Of a stretch of 64,000 nucleotides of DNA, positions 1 to 9,459 are shown one piece after another; positions within the stretch are counted from its first letter, which is position 1, and each line of letters opens with the position of its first letter. The position numbers and the translations under genes were made by a program. Location of the stretch: NCBI RefSeq assembly GCF_012844455.2, contig NZ_JABBCQ020000015.1:62001-126000 (forward strand). The letters are read 5' to 3'. Source of the DNA: Comamonas suwonensis. Its GTDB lineage: Bacteria > Pseudomonadota > Gammaproteobacteria > Burkholderiales > Burkholderiaceae_C. The notes under the pieces are model-generated. The model was not told where the DNA came from and made no database searches. It saw only the letters and a program-made list of their open reading frames with translations.

Positions 1-252
1 GCCTTGCTGAGTGCGCTGCCCATGATGCTGGGCTCTGGCGTGGGCAGCGAGCTGCGCCAACCGCTGGGCGTAACTTTGGTGGGCGGTCTGCTGGTCAGCC
101 AGTTGCTGACGCTGTTCACCACGCCTGTTATCTATCTGACCTTTGAGCGCTGGGCCGAGAACTGGCGCACCAAGCGCGGCCTGTCTGCCGTCAAGCATCT
201 GCCGCATTCCGAAGCGGAAGTCATGGGTGAGCAGGGTGGAACCAAGCCATGA
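1..252 (+). CDS. RND efflux permease, MdtB-like (3' end only)
   Basis: This is the last 83 codons of a gene that starts upstream of the window. The visible residues ([17 protein letters not shown], then [16 protein letters not shown]) match the C-terminal transmembrane helices of RND/AcrB-superfamily inner-membrane pumps, and almost the same motif recurs at the end of the next gene. The stop codon overlaps the next start as ATGA, so the two permeases are translationally coupled. This fits an MdtBC-type heteromultimeric pump. Most of the protein is unseen, so substrate range cannot be judged. Confidence 0.9.
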   Translation, partial: ALLSALPMMLGSGVGSELRQPLGVTLVGGLLVSQLLTLFTTPVIYLTFERWAENWRTKRGLSAVKHLPHSEAEVMGEQGGTKP

Positions 253-3200
253 GCATTTCCACGCCTTTCATCTTTCGTCCCATCGCCACCATCTTGCTGA
301 CCATAGGCATGGCGCTGGTGGGCGGCGTGGCCTACTTTCTGCTGCCCGTGGCGCCGCTGCCGCAGGTGGACTATCCGACGATCTCCGTAACCGCCAGCTT
401 GCCTGGTGCAGCCCCTGACACCATGGCGGCCACCGTGGCCACCCCGTTGGAGCGGGCACTGGGCGCGATTGCGGGCGTCAACGAGATGACGTCCAGCTCC
501 AGCATGGGCAGCACGCGCATTACGCTGCAGTTTGACCTGACGCGCACGGTCGATAGCGCGGCCCATGATGTCCAGGCCGCCATCAACGCGGCGCGCACCC
601 TGCTGCCCTCCGGCATGCCTGGCAACCCGACCTACCGCAAGGTGAACCCGGCAGATGCGCCCATCATGATTCTGGCGCTGACGTCTGAATCGCTGACCCG
701 TGGCCAGATGTATGACGCGGCCAGCACGGTGCTGGCGCAGAAGCTGGCGCAAGTGGATGGCGTGGGGCAGGCCTCGATCAACGGCGGTGCCTTGCCCGCT
801 GTGCGTGTGGAGCTGGACCCGGTGCGGCTGGCCGCCAACGGTGTGTCGCTCGATTCCGTACGCACGGCCATCACCGCCACCAACGCCAACCGCCCGCTGG
901 GTGCAGTAGAGCGTGAAGACCATTACTGGCAAGTTGCCACCAACGACCAGGCACGCACTGCCGCTGAATATGCCCCGCTGGTGCTGCGCTGGAACAACGG
1001 CAACGCCGTGCGCCTGTCCGATGTGGCAGACGTGACCGACTCTGTGCAGGATGTGCGCAACTACGGCGTGATGAACGGCAAGCCTGCGGTGTTGCTGCAA
1101 GTCTTCAAACAACCCGATGCGAATATTTTGCAGTCCGTGGACAAGGTGCGTGCCATGCTGCCGCAGCTCCGGGCCTCCATCAATCCAGCCATTGATGTGA
1201 CCGTGATCTCGGACCGCACGCCCACGCTGCGTGCGTCGGTCAAAGAAGTGCAGAACGCGCTGCTGATTTCGATAGCGCTGGTCATCATGGTGGTGTTCGT
1301 CTTTCTGCGCCGCCTGCGTGCCACGCTGATTCCGGCGGTGGCCGTGCCCGCATCGCTGATGGGTACCTTCGGCATCATGTACCTGTGTGGCTATACGCTG
1401 GACAACCTCTCGCTGATGGCACTCACAGTGGCCGCAGGCTTTGTGGTGGATGACGCCATCGTGGTGCTTGAAAACGTCATGCGCCACATGGAGCGCGGCA
1501 AGAGCGCCATGCAGGCGGCCATTGAAGGTGCCCGCGAGATTGGCTTTACCGTGGTCTCCATGAGCCTGTCCCTGATCGCCGTGTTTGTGCCGATTTTGTT
1601 CATGGCCGGTGTGGTGGGCCGGTTCTTCCGTGAGTTTGCCGTGGTCATGTCGGCGGCCATTCTGGTGTCCATGATCATCTCGCTGACCACCACTCCCATG
1701 ATGTGTGCCGCTCTGCTGCGCACGCCCGCCGAAGAAGAGCGCCGCCGCGCCGAGCGGGCCAAGCGTCCGTTCTCGCGCCGGTGGGATGCCTTCTGGCTGC
1801 GTGTCTCCCAGGCCATGGATCGTTTCGAGAAAAGACTGACCGCGCTGTACCGCAGGTCTTTGGCATGGGGCCTGCGCCACCAGCCGGTGGTGATGGCGGC
1901 TCTGGTCGCGGTCATCGGTCTCAATGTCTATCTCTACACGGCCATTGAAAAAGGCTTTATGCCCAGCGAGGACACAGGCCGCGTCATGGGCTTTATCCGT
2001 GCTGACCAGTCCACATCCTTTCAGGCGATGGAGCGCCGTATCAAGCGCTTTCTGGATGTCGTGCAACAGGACCCGGCGGTGGAATATGTGACCGGCTTTA
2101 CCGGTGGTGGCCAGGCCAACTCGGGCAATATGTTCATGTCGCTCAAGCCCATGGCTGAGCGCAAAGTGTCGAGCGATGAAGTCATCAACCGCCTGCGTGA
2201 AAAGCTCAAGAACGAGCCTGGTGCGCGCCTGTTCATGATGACTCAGAGCGATGTGCGCATTGGTGGACGTCAGAGCATGTCGTCGTACCAGTACACACTA
2301 CAGGCCGATGACACGGCCGAGCTGCGCCTGTGGGAGCCGCGCATTCGCCAGGTGCTTTCCACCTTGCCAGAGCTGGCCGATGTGAACAGCGATGTCCAGG
2401 ATAACGGCGTGCAGACCAAGCTGGTCATTGACCGCGATCAGGCCACGCGACTGGGGCTGACGGTTTCGCAGATCGACAACACCCTGAACGATGCCTTTGG
2501 TCAGCGTCAGGTGGGAGTGATCTACAACCCGCTCAACCAGTACCGGGTGGTGATGACGGCCTCATCCCAGTATCTGCAGAGCCCGGAATCGTTGCGCGGC
2601 TTCTTCTTCGTCAACAGTGCGGGCCAGCAGATTCCGCTGACGGCGTTTGCCAAGATCACCACATCGACCACGCCGCTGTCCGTGCAGCACCAGAGCGGCA
2701 CGCCTGCCAGCACCGTGAGCTACAACCTCGCACCGAATATGTCCCTGTCGCAGGCCAACGATGCGATTCGCAATGCCATGGTGGAGCTGGGCGTGCCCGT
2801 GTCCATTCGCGGCAGTTTCAGCGGCTCGGCCGGTGCCTTCCAGCAGGCGCTGGCGGGTCAGCCTTTGTTGATTCTGGCGGCCATCATCACCATTTATCTG
2901 GTGCTGGGCATCCTCTATGAAAACCTGGTGCACCCGCTGACGATTCTGTCCACGCTGCCGTCCGCCGGCGTGGGTGCGCTGCTGGCGCTGATGTTGTTCA
3001 AGACCGAGTTCTCGCTGATTGCCTTCATCGGCGTGATCTTGTTGATAGGGCTGGTCAAGAAGAACGCCATCATGATGATTGACTTTGCGCTGGAGCGAGA
3101 AAAGGGCGGACATGCCAGCGCTGCGCAGGCCATATATCGCGCCTGCAATCTGCGTCTGCGCCCCATTTTGATGACCACCATGGCCGCTTTGTTTGGCGCG

Positions 3201-3422
3201 CTGCCGCTGGCGTTGGGTCGTGGCGATGGTGCGGAGCTGCGCCAGCCGCTGGGCATTGCAATTGTGGGGGGGCTGCTGCTAAGTCAGTTGCTCACGCTCT
3301 ACACCACGCCCGTGGTCTATGTGTTGCTGGACCGTGCACGCAATCGCGTCATGCGCCTGTGGTCGCGTGCTCCCAAGGCACCGCACAAAGCAGTTGTCGC
3401 GGCCCTGGCCGAGGTGAAGTGA
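249..3422 (+). CDS. RND multidrug efflux permease, MdtC-like
   Basis: A 1057-residue inner-membrane proton/drug antiporter, full length for the AcrB/HAE1 superfamily (about 1030-1060). It opens with the family N-terminus ([20 protein letters not shown]), has two large periplasmic loops, and carries two adjacent Asp in helix 4 ([14 protein letters not shown]), the proton-relay signature. The C-terminal helices end with [20 protein letters not shown]. It overlaps the upstream permease by 4 nt and is followed 1 nt later by an outer-membrane factor gene. Two tandem permeases plus an outer-membrane channel is the MdtABC arrangement. The adaptor (MdtA-like) should lie just upstream of the window. 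Substrates are inferred to be drugs, bile-type detergents or similar. Confidence 0.93.
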   Translation: MSISTPFIFRPIATILLTIGMALVGGVAYFLLPVAPLPQVDYPTISVTASLPGAAPDTMAATVATPLERALGAIAGVNEMTSSSSMGSTRITLQFDLTRTVDSAAHDVQAAINAARTLLPSGMPGNPTYRKVNPADAPIMILALTSESLTRGQMYDAASTVLAQKLAQVDGVGQASINGGALPAVRVELDPVRLAANGVSLDSVRTAITATNANRPLGAVEREDHYWQVATNDQARTAAEYAPLVLRWNNGNAVRLSDVADVTDSVQDVRNYGVMNGKPAVLLQVFKQPDANILQSVDKVRAMLPQLRASINPAIDVTVISDRTPTLRASVKEVQNALLISIALVIMVVFVFLRRLRATLIPAVAVPASLMGTFGIMYLCGYTLDNLSLMALTVAAGFVVDDAIVVLENVMRHMERGKSAMQAAIEGAREIGFTVVSMSLSLIAVFVPILFMAGVVGRFFREFAVVMSAAILVSMIISLTTTPMMCAALLRTPAEEERRRAERAKRPFSRRWDAFWLRVSQAMDRFEKRLTALYRRSLAWGLRHQPVVMAALVAVIGLNVYLYTAIEKGFMPSEDTGRVMGFIRADQSTSFQAMERRIKRFLDVVQQDPAVEYVTGFTGGGQANSGNMFMSLKPMAERKVSSDEVINRLREKLKNEPGARLFMMTQSDVRIGGRQSMSSYQYTLQADDTAELRLWEPRIRQVLSTLPELADVNSDVQDNGVQTKLVIDRDQATRLGLTVSQIDNTLNDAFGQRQVGVIYNPLNQYRVVMTASSQYLQSPESLRGFFFVNSAGQQIPLTAFAKITTSTTPLSVQHQSGTPASTVSYNLAPNMSLSQANDAIRNAMVELGVPVSIRGSFSGSAGAFQQALAGQPLLILAAIITIYLVLGILYENLVHPLTILSTLPSAGVGALLALMLFKTEFSLIAFIGVILLIGLVKKNAIMMIDFALEREKGGHASAAQAIYRACNLRLRPILMTTMAALFGALPLALGRGDGAELRQPLGIAIVGGLLLSQLLTLYTTPVVYVLLDRARNRVMRLWSRAPKAPHKAVVAALAEVK

Positions 3423-3423
3423 G

Positions 3424-5013
3424 ATGAATATGTCCACCCAGTTTTTGAATCAAATCGGCCTTGAGCCCAATCAGGTAAAGCGCAAGCAGCTCACTTTTAT
3501 GAAGAAAAAATCTACGGCGCTGCCTTGTTTTTTGCCTCGTGTCTTTCCCCGTCTATTGCCTATCGTTGCGGCTGTCATGCTGGCGGCATGCTCCACCCAG
3601 CCCGCTTATGAAGTCCCCAAGCTGGATGTTCCCGCCCAGTTCAAGGAAGCCACGCCGCAGGCGGCCCAGTTTGGCGTGTGGCAACCCGCGCAGACCGTGG
3701 CAGGTAGCCCCGTCGTCACCGTGCCTGACCAGTGGTGGACGGTGTATGGCGATGCGGTGCTCAACCAACTGCAAGACGCCGCCGCCGCAGGCAACCCCAG
3801 CGTGGAGCAGGCCGTGGCCCGCCTGCGCTCGGCGCAAGCCGCAGTCGCCAGCAGCCGGGCTGCGCAGCTGCCCACGCTCAGCACCACGGGCAGCGGCTCG
3901 CGTGCGCTGACGGGCGGCGGCACCTACAGCAACACCAATGGCGATAACGTGGCGCGCAGCGGCAGCATTAACAACAATTTCTCACTGGGCCTGAGCGCCA
4001 GCTGGGAGCTGGACTTGTGGGGCAAGTTGTCGAGCGGGGTAGACGCCAGCCGTGCCTCCGCCCAGGCCAGTGCGGATGATCTGGCGGCGGCCCGCCTGTC
4101 GGCTCAGGCATCGGTGGCGCAGACCTATTTCTCGCTGCGTGCCGCCGAGTCGCAGATGAAGTTCCTGCAAGAGAGTCTGGATGCCTATGCGCAAAGCCTG
4201 AAGCTGACGCAGAACCGTTACCAGTCGGGCGTGGTGTCGTCTGCCGATGTGGCGCAGGCCCAGTCGCAGTACAAGAGCACGCAGGCCAGCTTGCTGGATG
4301 CGCAGATTACCCGCGCACAATTCGAGCACGCGCTGGCTGCCTTGCTGGGCAAGGCTCCGGCGCAGTTCAGCCTTCCGGTGACGGCGGTGCTGCCCACGCC
4401 GCCCGTGGTGCCTGAAATGCTGGCATCGACCCTGCTGGAGCGCCGCCCCGACATTGCGGCGGCAGAGCGCCGTGTGGCCATGGCCAATGCACAGATTGGT
4501 GTGGCGCGTGCGGCGTACTTCCCTTCACTCACCTTGTCCGCATCGGGAGGTTATCGCAATTCCATCCTCTCTGATTTGCTCAATGCGCCCAATCTGTTCT
4601 GGTCGCTGGGCCCGGCGCTGGCCATGAGCATTTTTGATGGCGGTGCGCGTTCGGCGGCGGTGGAGTCTGCCCGCGCCACGCTGGACCTGAATGCCGCCAC
4701 CTACAAGCAGACCGTGCTGACGGCGCTGCAGGAGGTGGAAGATAACCTGGTCGCGGCCGTCAATCTGGCACAGGAAGAGCAGGTGCAGACCGAAGCGCTG
4801 GTGGCGGCGCAGAAGTCGCTCACTGTGGCCAACAACCAGTACAAGGCCGGCATCGTGGCCTATCTGAATGTGCTGACGGCTCAGACTTCGGTGCTGAGCG
4901 CGCAAAACACGCTCAACAACGTCAAAAACCGCAGACTGACGGCAGTGAATACCTTGCTCAAGAATGTGGCTGGCCGCTGGGAACCACTGAACGCCCCAGC
5001 ACGTAAAGACTGA
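3424..5013 (+). CDS. Outer-membrane efflux channel lipoprotein (NodT/OprM family)
   Basis: A TolC-like outer-membrane factor that completes the RND pump. It has a signal peptide ending in a lipobox (AVMLAAC, then STQPAYEVPKLDVP) and the two repeated helical OEP domains with RYQSGVVSSADVAQAQSQY and QYKAGIVAYLNVLTAQTSV, typical of OprM/NodT proteins. Length is 529 aa from ATG 3424, which has GAGGTG 7 nt upstream. An in-frame ATG at 3499 (504 aa) gives a more normal signal peptide (KKKSTALPC) but has no clear ribosome site. The gene begins 1 nt after the permease stop, so it is co-transcribed with it. Confidence 0.92.
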   Translation: MNMSTQFLNQIGLEPNQVKRKQLTFMKKKSTALPCFLPRVFPRLLPIVAAVMLAACSTQPAYEVPKLDVPAQFKEATPQAAQFGVWQPAQTVAGSPVVTVPDQWWTVYGDAVLNQLQDAAAAGNPSVEQAVARLRSAQAAVASSRAAQLPTLSTTGSGSRALTGGGTYSNTNGDNVARSGSINNNFSLGLSASWELDLWGKLSSGVDASRASAQASADDLAAARLSAQASVAQTYFSLRAAESQMKFLQESLDAYAQSLKLTQNRYQSGVVSSADVAQAQSQYKSTQASLLDAQITRAQFEHALAALLGKAPAQFSLPVTAVLPTPPVVPEMLASTLLERRPDIAAAERRVAMANAQIGVARAAYFPSLTLSASGGYRNSILSDLLNAPNLFWSLGPALAMSIFDGGARSAAVESARATLDLNAATYKQTVLTALQEVEDNLVAAVNLAQEEQVQTEALVAAQKSLTVANNQYKAGIVAYLNVLTAQTSVLSAQNTLNNVKNRRLTAVNTLLKNVAGRWEPLNAPARKD

Positions 5014-5086
5014 GAAAGAGTGAGTTCGCTGTACAGGCTTGCGCTCTGGGTTACAACTAGCCCTGTTTTGTTGTGAAGATCACGCC

Positions 5087-5410
5087 ATGAGCATTGCTGT
5101 TTTTTACCTGCGTAATTCCGAACCCGAGGGCCAGACGCCTGCCTGGCAGTCGCAATGCCAGGCATTTTCCGATGCGCAGATGGGCGAGGCGCTGGCGCTG
5201 TGCCAGCTGTTGCGCAAAGACCAGAGCAACGCCCATGTCGTTATCTCGTCAGAGCTGCGCGACATGGTCGGCCTGGTGGGCGTTTCTGCCGTGGAAGACG
5301 GAAAGACACCCGATGGTTTTGACTATCAGTGGAGCAAGGCGGGCCGTGCCGGTGCCAGCCGCAAGAATGCCACTGCCGCGCCCAAGCGCAAGCAGGACAT
5401 GGATAACTGA
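5087..5410 (+). CDS. Conserved hypothetical protein, 107 aa
   Basis: I do not recognise a family. The protein begins MSIAVFYLRNSEPEG and ends in a basic tail (ASRKNATAAPKRKQDMDN). It has no signal peptide or membrane segment. The middle (AQMGEALALCQLLRKDQSN, then VVISSELRDMVGLVGVSAV) looks like a small alpha/beta domain. The frame opens further upstream, but ATG 5087 was chosen because the coding bias and a conserved-looking N-terminus start there. It stands alone between the efflux operon and a convergent SRPBCC gene. Coding is likely from GC at third positions and lack of a better frame; function is unknown. Confidence 0.65.
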   Translation: MSIAVFYLRNSEPEGQTPAWQSQCQAFSDAQMGEALALCQLLRKDQSNAHVVISSELRDMVGLVGVSAVEDGKTPDGFDYQWSKAGRAGASRKNATAAPKRKQDMDN

Positions 5411-5467
5411 AGGGCGACGGTTTCTGGTCCGTTAGTACGTCACTGCGTCACGGCATCACTAACTCAG

Positions 5468-5986
5468 TTAAGCGGCCTGAATTTTGCCCAGATAGCTTGC
5501 CAGCAGTTGCATGCTGCTGCTCCAGCCGACCGTCATACCGGCGTGCGAGCTGTTGAAGACCGCTTCTTCTATCTGCTCGGCATTGAGGGCCCGCCATTCG
5601 AGGTGAATGCGTGTGCCTTCAGACTCTTGAACCAGTGTGGTGGTGGATAAGGTGTACAGCGGCCATTGCGCCGCCATGGGGTGACGCGTGACGCCACCAG
5701 CGGCATCGCTGAACTGCACGACGGCGACGATGCGCTCAGGCGCTTTCAGTTCTCGGAACGTCCACTTCCCCCACATGACAGGTGCCAGTGGCATGGCCTC
5801 GGCGCGCAGGGCGTAGTGAAAGCTGCCGCCTTCGCGGGCATCCACCCCGCATTGCGTCATCACCATGCCGGGCGGGCGCATCCAGTGGCTCAGGTGCTCT
5901 GCCTCGGTAAAGGCGGCGTACACCAGCTCGCGCGGAGCATTCACGAATTGCTCGAACACAAATGGTGCAGAGAGTCGATCAGTCAT
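5468..5986 (-). CDS. SRPBCC (AHSA1-like) domain protein
   Basis: A 172-residue START/Bet v1-fold protein of the AHSA1 (activator of Hsp90 ATPase homologue) type. The N-terminus has the usual pattern FEQFVNAPRELVYAAFTEAEHLSHWM, followed by a glycine-rich strand (GGSFHYALRA), WGKWTFRELKAPERIV in the middle, and a C-terminal helix with GWSSSMQLLASYL. Such proteins bind hydrophobic ligands in a deep pocket; ligand and role are usually unknown and cannot be read here. An AGGGG-type ribosome site precedes the ATG. It is probably monocistronic. Confidence 0.85.
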   Translation of the reverse strand: MTDRLSAPFVFEQFVNAPRELVYAAFTEAEHLSHWMRPPGMVMTQCGVDAREGGSFHYALRAEAMPLAPVMWGKWTFRELKAPERIVAVVQFSDAAGGVTRHPMAAQWPLYTLSTTTLVQESEGTRIHLEWRALNAEQIEEAVFNSSHAGMTVGWSSSMQLLASYLGKIQAA

Positions 5987-6085
5987 GGGGAACCCCTTTG
6001 AAAAGTCACTTCAGGCGGCCTCATTTTGCATGGGGTGGTCATGACTTTCCAGTGGGTCTCATTCCCCGCTATCAATCCTTATTTA

Positions 6086-6451
6086 TCAATCCTCGATATC
6101 GAATCGTTCACGCAGCGCATCACCAAAATGTGCAGAGCCGGACAGCGAGAGATTGACTGTGGTGCGGCCCGTGGCCGAGACCTGTAGCGTCAGCTTGCCT
6201 TCGGTCTTGTCAAAGCGGGTGCCCAAAGGTTCGCCATCATCGTCCTGGGCCTGCAGGTCATAGTCCCAGTCAAAACCTTCTTCCACCGCGCCCTGGCGGC
6301 CGGGAAATTTCTGGCTGGCCCAGCGCAGCACGGCTTCGATTTCGGCGGCCAGCGCAGGCACGCGCTCGGCTTTGACACTGGCCATGGCATCCCATGTACC
6401 GGTGCCTTCTTCATCTTCGCTGTAGTCGAATTCCAAATAGTCCAGAGCCAT
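6086..6451 (-). CDS. Conserved hypothetical acidic protein, 121 aa
   Basis: No family recognised. The sequence is acidic at both ends (EFDYSEDEEGTGTWDAMAS at the start and RERFDIED at the end) and contains SVKAERVPALAAEIEAVLRW and VSATGRTTVNLSLSGSAHF. There is no signal peptide or membrane helix, so it is probably cytosolic and compact. The pattern of helix followed by beta-strands resembles small conserved proteins of Burkholderiales with no assigned role. It is divergent from the ABC ATPase gene that starts about 120 bp away and may share its promoter region. Confidence 0.7.
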   Translation of the reverse strand: MALDYLEFDYSEDEEGTGTWDAMASVKAERVPALAAEIEAVLRWASQKFPGRQGAVEEGFDWDYDLQAQDDDGEPLGTRFDKTEGKLTLQVSATGRTTVNLSLSGSAHFGDALRERFDIED

Positions 6452-6568
6452 GGCATATTGCGCGCTATTGAGGGGGACGCCATTGTGCCTGCGCCTTGTC
6501 TGCCGCAGGTGCGTAGGTGTTTTGGATGAAATCAGCCGTAAACCTATACTTATAAAGCGTTGCTAGCT

Positions 6569-7234
6569 ATGAATTCTGAGACGGATGAGTGCGGTGAGAC
6601 TCTTTGCATGGTGCAGGCCCTGCAAGTCAGTTTCGGCTATCCCGGCCGCGCGGTGGCGAATCAGGCCTCGCATTGCTGGCCCCCAGGCTTGTGCCTGATG
6701 CAAGGCGATGAGGGCGCGGGCAAGACCAGCTGGCTCAAAGCGCTGGCCGGGCAGCTGCATCTGGGCAGTGGCGTGTTGCACTACCCGTTTTCAGAAGATG
6801 CAAGCTTGCCCGCCACAGCCTGCTTCTGGCAGGACCCGCGCCAGCCCCTTGATGAGGAGCTCAGTCATATGCCGGCCAGTAGCTGGGTGGCTTTGCAGCG
6901 CAGCAATTACCCGCACTGGTCCGCTGCGCAGTTTGAGCAGCATGTTCAGGGTTTCGGGCTGACACCGCATTTGAACAAGCCGTTGCTGGCGCTGTCATCA
7001 GGCACGCAGCGCAAGCTGTGGATGGCGGCAGGCTGGGCCAGTGGTGCAGAGCTGGTGCTGATCGATGAGCCCCTGGCGGCGCTGGACAAGCCTTCAGAGC
7101 GCTATGTACAGCAGGCCTTGGCCGCCATGGCGGCCAAGCTCAAAGACGCTAAGCGCCCGCGCAGTGTCATCGTGGCGCACTGGGATGCCATGCATGGCGT
7201 GGACTGGGATGATGTGATGGAGTTGCCGAATTAG
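6569..7234 (+). CDS. Orphan ABC transporter ATP-binding protein
   Basis: A 221-residue ABC ATPase domain. Walker A is GDEGAGKTSW near residue 50. The signature loop is degenerate (LSSGTQRKLWMAAGWASG), followed by Walker B and D-loop (AELVLIDEPLAALDKPS) and a switch His (VIVAHWDAMH). Overall length and the unusual signature resemble CcmA-like single-domain ATPases. No permease or substrate-binding gene is adjacent, so its partner is unknown or it may act alone. The start is uncertain: ATG 6569 was chosen, but ATG 6608 would remove a non-conserved leader (MNSETDECGETLC). The ATPase assignment is sure; the transport role is not. Confidence 0.8.
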   Translation: MNSETDECGETLCMVQALQVSFGYPGRAVANQASHCWPPGLCLMQGDEGAGKTSWLKALAGQLHLGSGVLHYPFSEDASLPATACFWQDPRQPLDEELSHMPASSWVALQRSNYPHWSAAQFEQHVQGFGLTPHLNKPLLALSSGTQRKLWMAAGWASGAELVLIDEPLAALDKPSERYVQQALAAMAAKLKDAKRPRSVIVAHWDAMHGVDWDDVMELPN

Positions 7235-7237
7235 GCG

Positions 7238-8053
7238 CTACATCGCCTTGAAGCGCGTGGCATAGAGGCGGCTGACCGCCAGCTTTTCGCTGCGCCCCCG
7301 CAGTTGCAGCCACAGGCGTCCGGCCTCATCGCGCTGGGCGCTGGCAATGGCGTCGGTGCGCACCACGGTGCCGCGGTGAATTTGCCAGAACTGCTGGGCA
7401 TCTAGCTGGGGCTGCAGATCCTTGAGCGGGGTACGCAGCAGATATTCCTGCTGCGGCGTCAGCACGCGCAGGTATTTGTCGGCAGCCTCCAGATACACGA
7501 TGTCCTGCACCCGCACCATATGAATCTGCGCGCCCACGCTGGCCTGAATGATTTGCAGTGGTGCGGCTGCGCTGGTCTGCATGCGCTGCTGCAAGGCCAG
7601 TAACTGTTCCAGTGTTTGCTCCAGTGTCTGGGGCTGAGGTGCTTCCTGCGCCGACTGGCGCTGCTGCCACCAGTGCTGCAAGCGCTGCACGCTCTGTGCC
7701 AGCCGCAGGGGCTGCACGGGCTTGAGCACGTAGTCCATGGCGCAGGCCTCAAACGCGGCCAGTGCGTACTGGTCGTAAGCGGTGACAAAGATGATGGCGG
7801 GCAGTGGCCTGTCTTCGGGCCATGAATCGGCAATCTCTGCGGCAGCCTCCAGTCCGCTCTGGCCCGGCATGCGGATATCGAGAAACAGCACATCGGGCAA
7901 TAACTGCAGCGCCTGCGCCGCTGCGCTGATACCGTCGCCAGCGACAGCCTGAATCTGCAGCGCAGGCCATTGCGTGCTCAGCATGTGTACAAGCGCCTGT
8001 GCCAGCAGGGGCTCGTCCTCGGCAATCAGGGCGCGTGGGTGGATGTGGCTCAT
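7238..8053 (-). CDS. LytTR-family response regulator
   Basis: A 271-residue two-component response regulator. The N-terminal receiver has acidic residues AEDEP, phospho-acceptor Asp at about residue 59 (VLFLDIRMPGQSG), conserved Thr (IIFVTAYDQYAL) and Lys (DYVLKPVQP). A linker of about 60 residues rich in Gln and Leu leads to a C-terminal LytTR DNA-binding domain (IVYLEAADKYLRVLT, FWQIHRGTVVRTDAI). Such regulators bind direct repeats and often control cell-surface or autolysis genes (AlgR/LytR type). It overlaps the upstream sensor kinase by 4 nt, so the two are translationally coupled and almost certainly a cognate pair. Target genes are unknown. Confidence 0.92.
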   Translation of the reverse strand: MSHIHPRALIAEDEPLLAQALVHMLSTQWPALQIQAVAGDGISAAAQALQLLPDVLFLDIRMPGQSGLEAAAEIADSWPEDRPLPAIIFVTAYDQYALAAFEACAMDYVLKPVQPLRLAQSVQRLQHWWQQRQSAQEAPQPQTLEQTLEQLLALQQRMQTSAAAPLQIIQASVGAQIHMVRVQDIVYLEAADKYLRVLTPQQEYLLRTPLKDLQPQLDAQQFWQIHRGTVVRTDAIASAQRDEAGRLWLQLRGRSEKLAVSRLYATRFKAM

Positions 8054-9126
8054 GGCTCGATTTTGAAAGGAAATATCAGGCTGGCGCTTGTCCCGCCTGC
8101 GCTGGCAGCTATTAATTTAAAAGTGGCTTGATCGCCATAGCCGGTGGCCAGCCGTTCGCGGATTTGCTGCAGGCCAAAGCCGCTGCCGGTATTGCTGGTG
8201 CTATTGCTGGCAGGGTGCGGGAATGCAGGCAGGCCGCAGCCGTTGTCAACCACCGTCAGCTCCAGCCGCCCGTCATCCCGCAGCGCTGCCGCCACATGGA
8301 TGTGGCCCCCCGCCAGCTGTGGCTCCAGCCCGTGGCGAATGCTGTTTTCTACCAGTGGCTGCAGCAGCAAGGTCGGTACGTGCGCATCTCGCAGCTCGGC
8401 AGGCAAATTCAGTCTATAGCTCAGACGTGCGCCCATGCGCACTTGCATGAGCGCCAGATAGTCGCCCAGCAGCGAAAACTCGGCCTGCAGGCTGTGCGTG
8501 CCGTTGCGCGAGCCTGCCAGCGTGGCCCGCAGATAGGCAATCAGATGGTCCAGCATCTGCTCGGCACGCGGGGCATCGCTGGCGATCAGCACGCGCAGGT
8601 TGGCCAGGGTATTGAACAACATATGGGGCTCAAGCTGTGCCTGCAGCTGGCTCAGCCTGGCCTCTGCCGCCTGACGCTGGGCCTGTTCGGCCTTGACCTG
8701 AAGATGGCGCGCCTTGCCGACCACGTAGAAGCCCCAGGACATGGCAATGCTGGTGCCGATGGTGATGAGCACGGGCAGCCATAGCGATGGCTGGGCTGCA
8801 GCCTGAAGCTCCGGGTGCCGCTGCTGTACATAAAATCTTCCCAGTGAACTGCCCAGAACCAGGCCCAGCAGAATGCCCAGCGGTACCAGGGCCAGTCCTT
8901 TGAGGCCGCGCGGCCAGGCAATCGCGTCGGACTCGCGCCAGCGGAGTCTGGCCAGGTCAATCGTCAGCCAGCTGATCAGACCAATTGCCGCAGAGTAGGC
9001 CAGGTTGACATCCCACAGACCTTGGCCCAGTGCGGTCAGGGCTCCGGCAATCAGCAGACAGGCGGTCACGGTGATGGCTCCGTGGCGTAGCAAGGCGGGT
9101 AGAAAAGCGAGCTGCATGGAAGCCAT
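8050..9126 (-). CDS. LytS-like sensor histidine kinase
   Basis: A 358-residue inner-membrane kinase. Several N-terminal hydrophobic segments (LRHGAITVTACLLIAGAL, LVPLGILLGLVLGSSLG, a further helix near residue 135) precede a coiled region (KAEQAQRQAAEARLSQLQAQ). The His-kinase box follows (LEPHMLFNTLANLRVLIASD, His of PHMLFN predicted phosphorylated), then the ATPase with N-box PLVENSIRHGL and G-box VVDNGCGLP. There is no obvious periplasmic sensing domain, so the membrane helices probably sense the signal. It sits between a 2TM protein gene (24 nt upstream) and the LytTR regulator (4-nt overlap). Confidence 0.92.
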   Translation of the reverse strand: MASMQLAFLPALLRHGAITVTACLLIAGALTALGQGLWDVNLAYSAAIGLISWLTIDLARLRWRESDAIAWPRGLKGLALVPLGILLGLVLGSSLGRFYVQQRHPELQAAAQPSLWLPVLITIGTSIAMSWGFYVVGKARHLQVKAEQAQRQAAEARLSQLQAQLEPHMLFNTLANLRVLIASDAPRAEQMLDHLIAYLRATLAGSRNGTHSLQAEFSLLGDYLALMQVRMGARLSYRLNLPAELRDAHVPTLLLQPLVENSIRHGLEPQLAGGHIHVAAALRDDGRLELTVVDNGCGLPAFPHPASNSTSNTGSGFGLQQIRERLATGYGDQATFKLIAASAGGTSASLIFPFKIEP

Positions 9127-9150
9127 CGTAGGTGAGGGCAGTGCCCGCGC

Positions 9151-9435
9151 CTAGTTTTTCTCGCGCCGCTGCAGGGATTGCAGTTCGCGCTCTACCAGGC
9201 GGCCGAAGAGAGGGCTTGCCGGTGCTGTCAGGCAGACCACGCAGCCATGTATTAGCAGTCCAAGACCCCAGCCCAGGGCCGGGTAGATGGCCCAGTGGCG
9301 GCCCTGGCTCAGGGCCAGACTCATCAGACCCAGATTGACCAGCACATAGACTGCGGCGTGCAGATACCAGCCCAGCTTCATGCCTGCGCGGCGGCGGGCC
9401 TGCTGCTGCAGGGCGTTGTATGAAATGGGGTTCAT
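9151..9435 (-). CDS. 2TM-domain membrane protein
   Basis: A 94-residue protein with a short basic N-terminus (ALQQQARRRAGMKLG), two hydrophobic helices (WYLHAAVYVLVNLGLMSLAL and ALGWGLGLLIHGCVV) and a charged C-terminal tail (RLVERELQSLQRREKN). This is the 2TM domain layout (Pfam 2TM), which in other bacteria is found near or fused to LytTR/histidine-kinase systems. Here it lies 24 nt before the LytS-like kinase gene on the same strand, so it is probably part of the signalling operon. It may modulate the kinase in the membrane; that role is inferred from position only. Confidence 0.8.
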   Translation of the reverse strand: MNPISYNALQQQARRRAGMKLGWYLHAAVYVLVNLGLMSLALSQGRHWAIYPALGWGLGLLIHGCVVCLTAPASPLFGRLVERELQSLQRREKN

Positions 9436-9459
9436 GTATTACTCCTTGAAAGGTTCAGG

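Noticed and set aside
132-2066. A long open frame on the minus strand (644 codons) opposite the RND permease
   Set aside because: It lies wholly antisense to a clear 1057-residue permease, is rich in His, Gly and Arg, and matches no fold; it is the high-GC mirror of the real gene.
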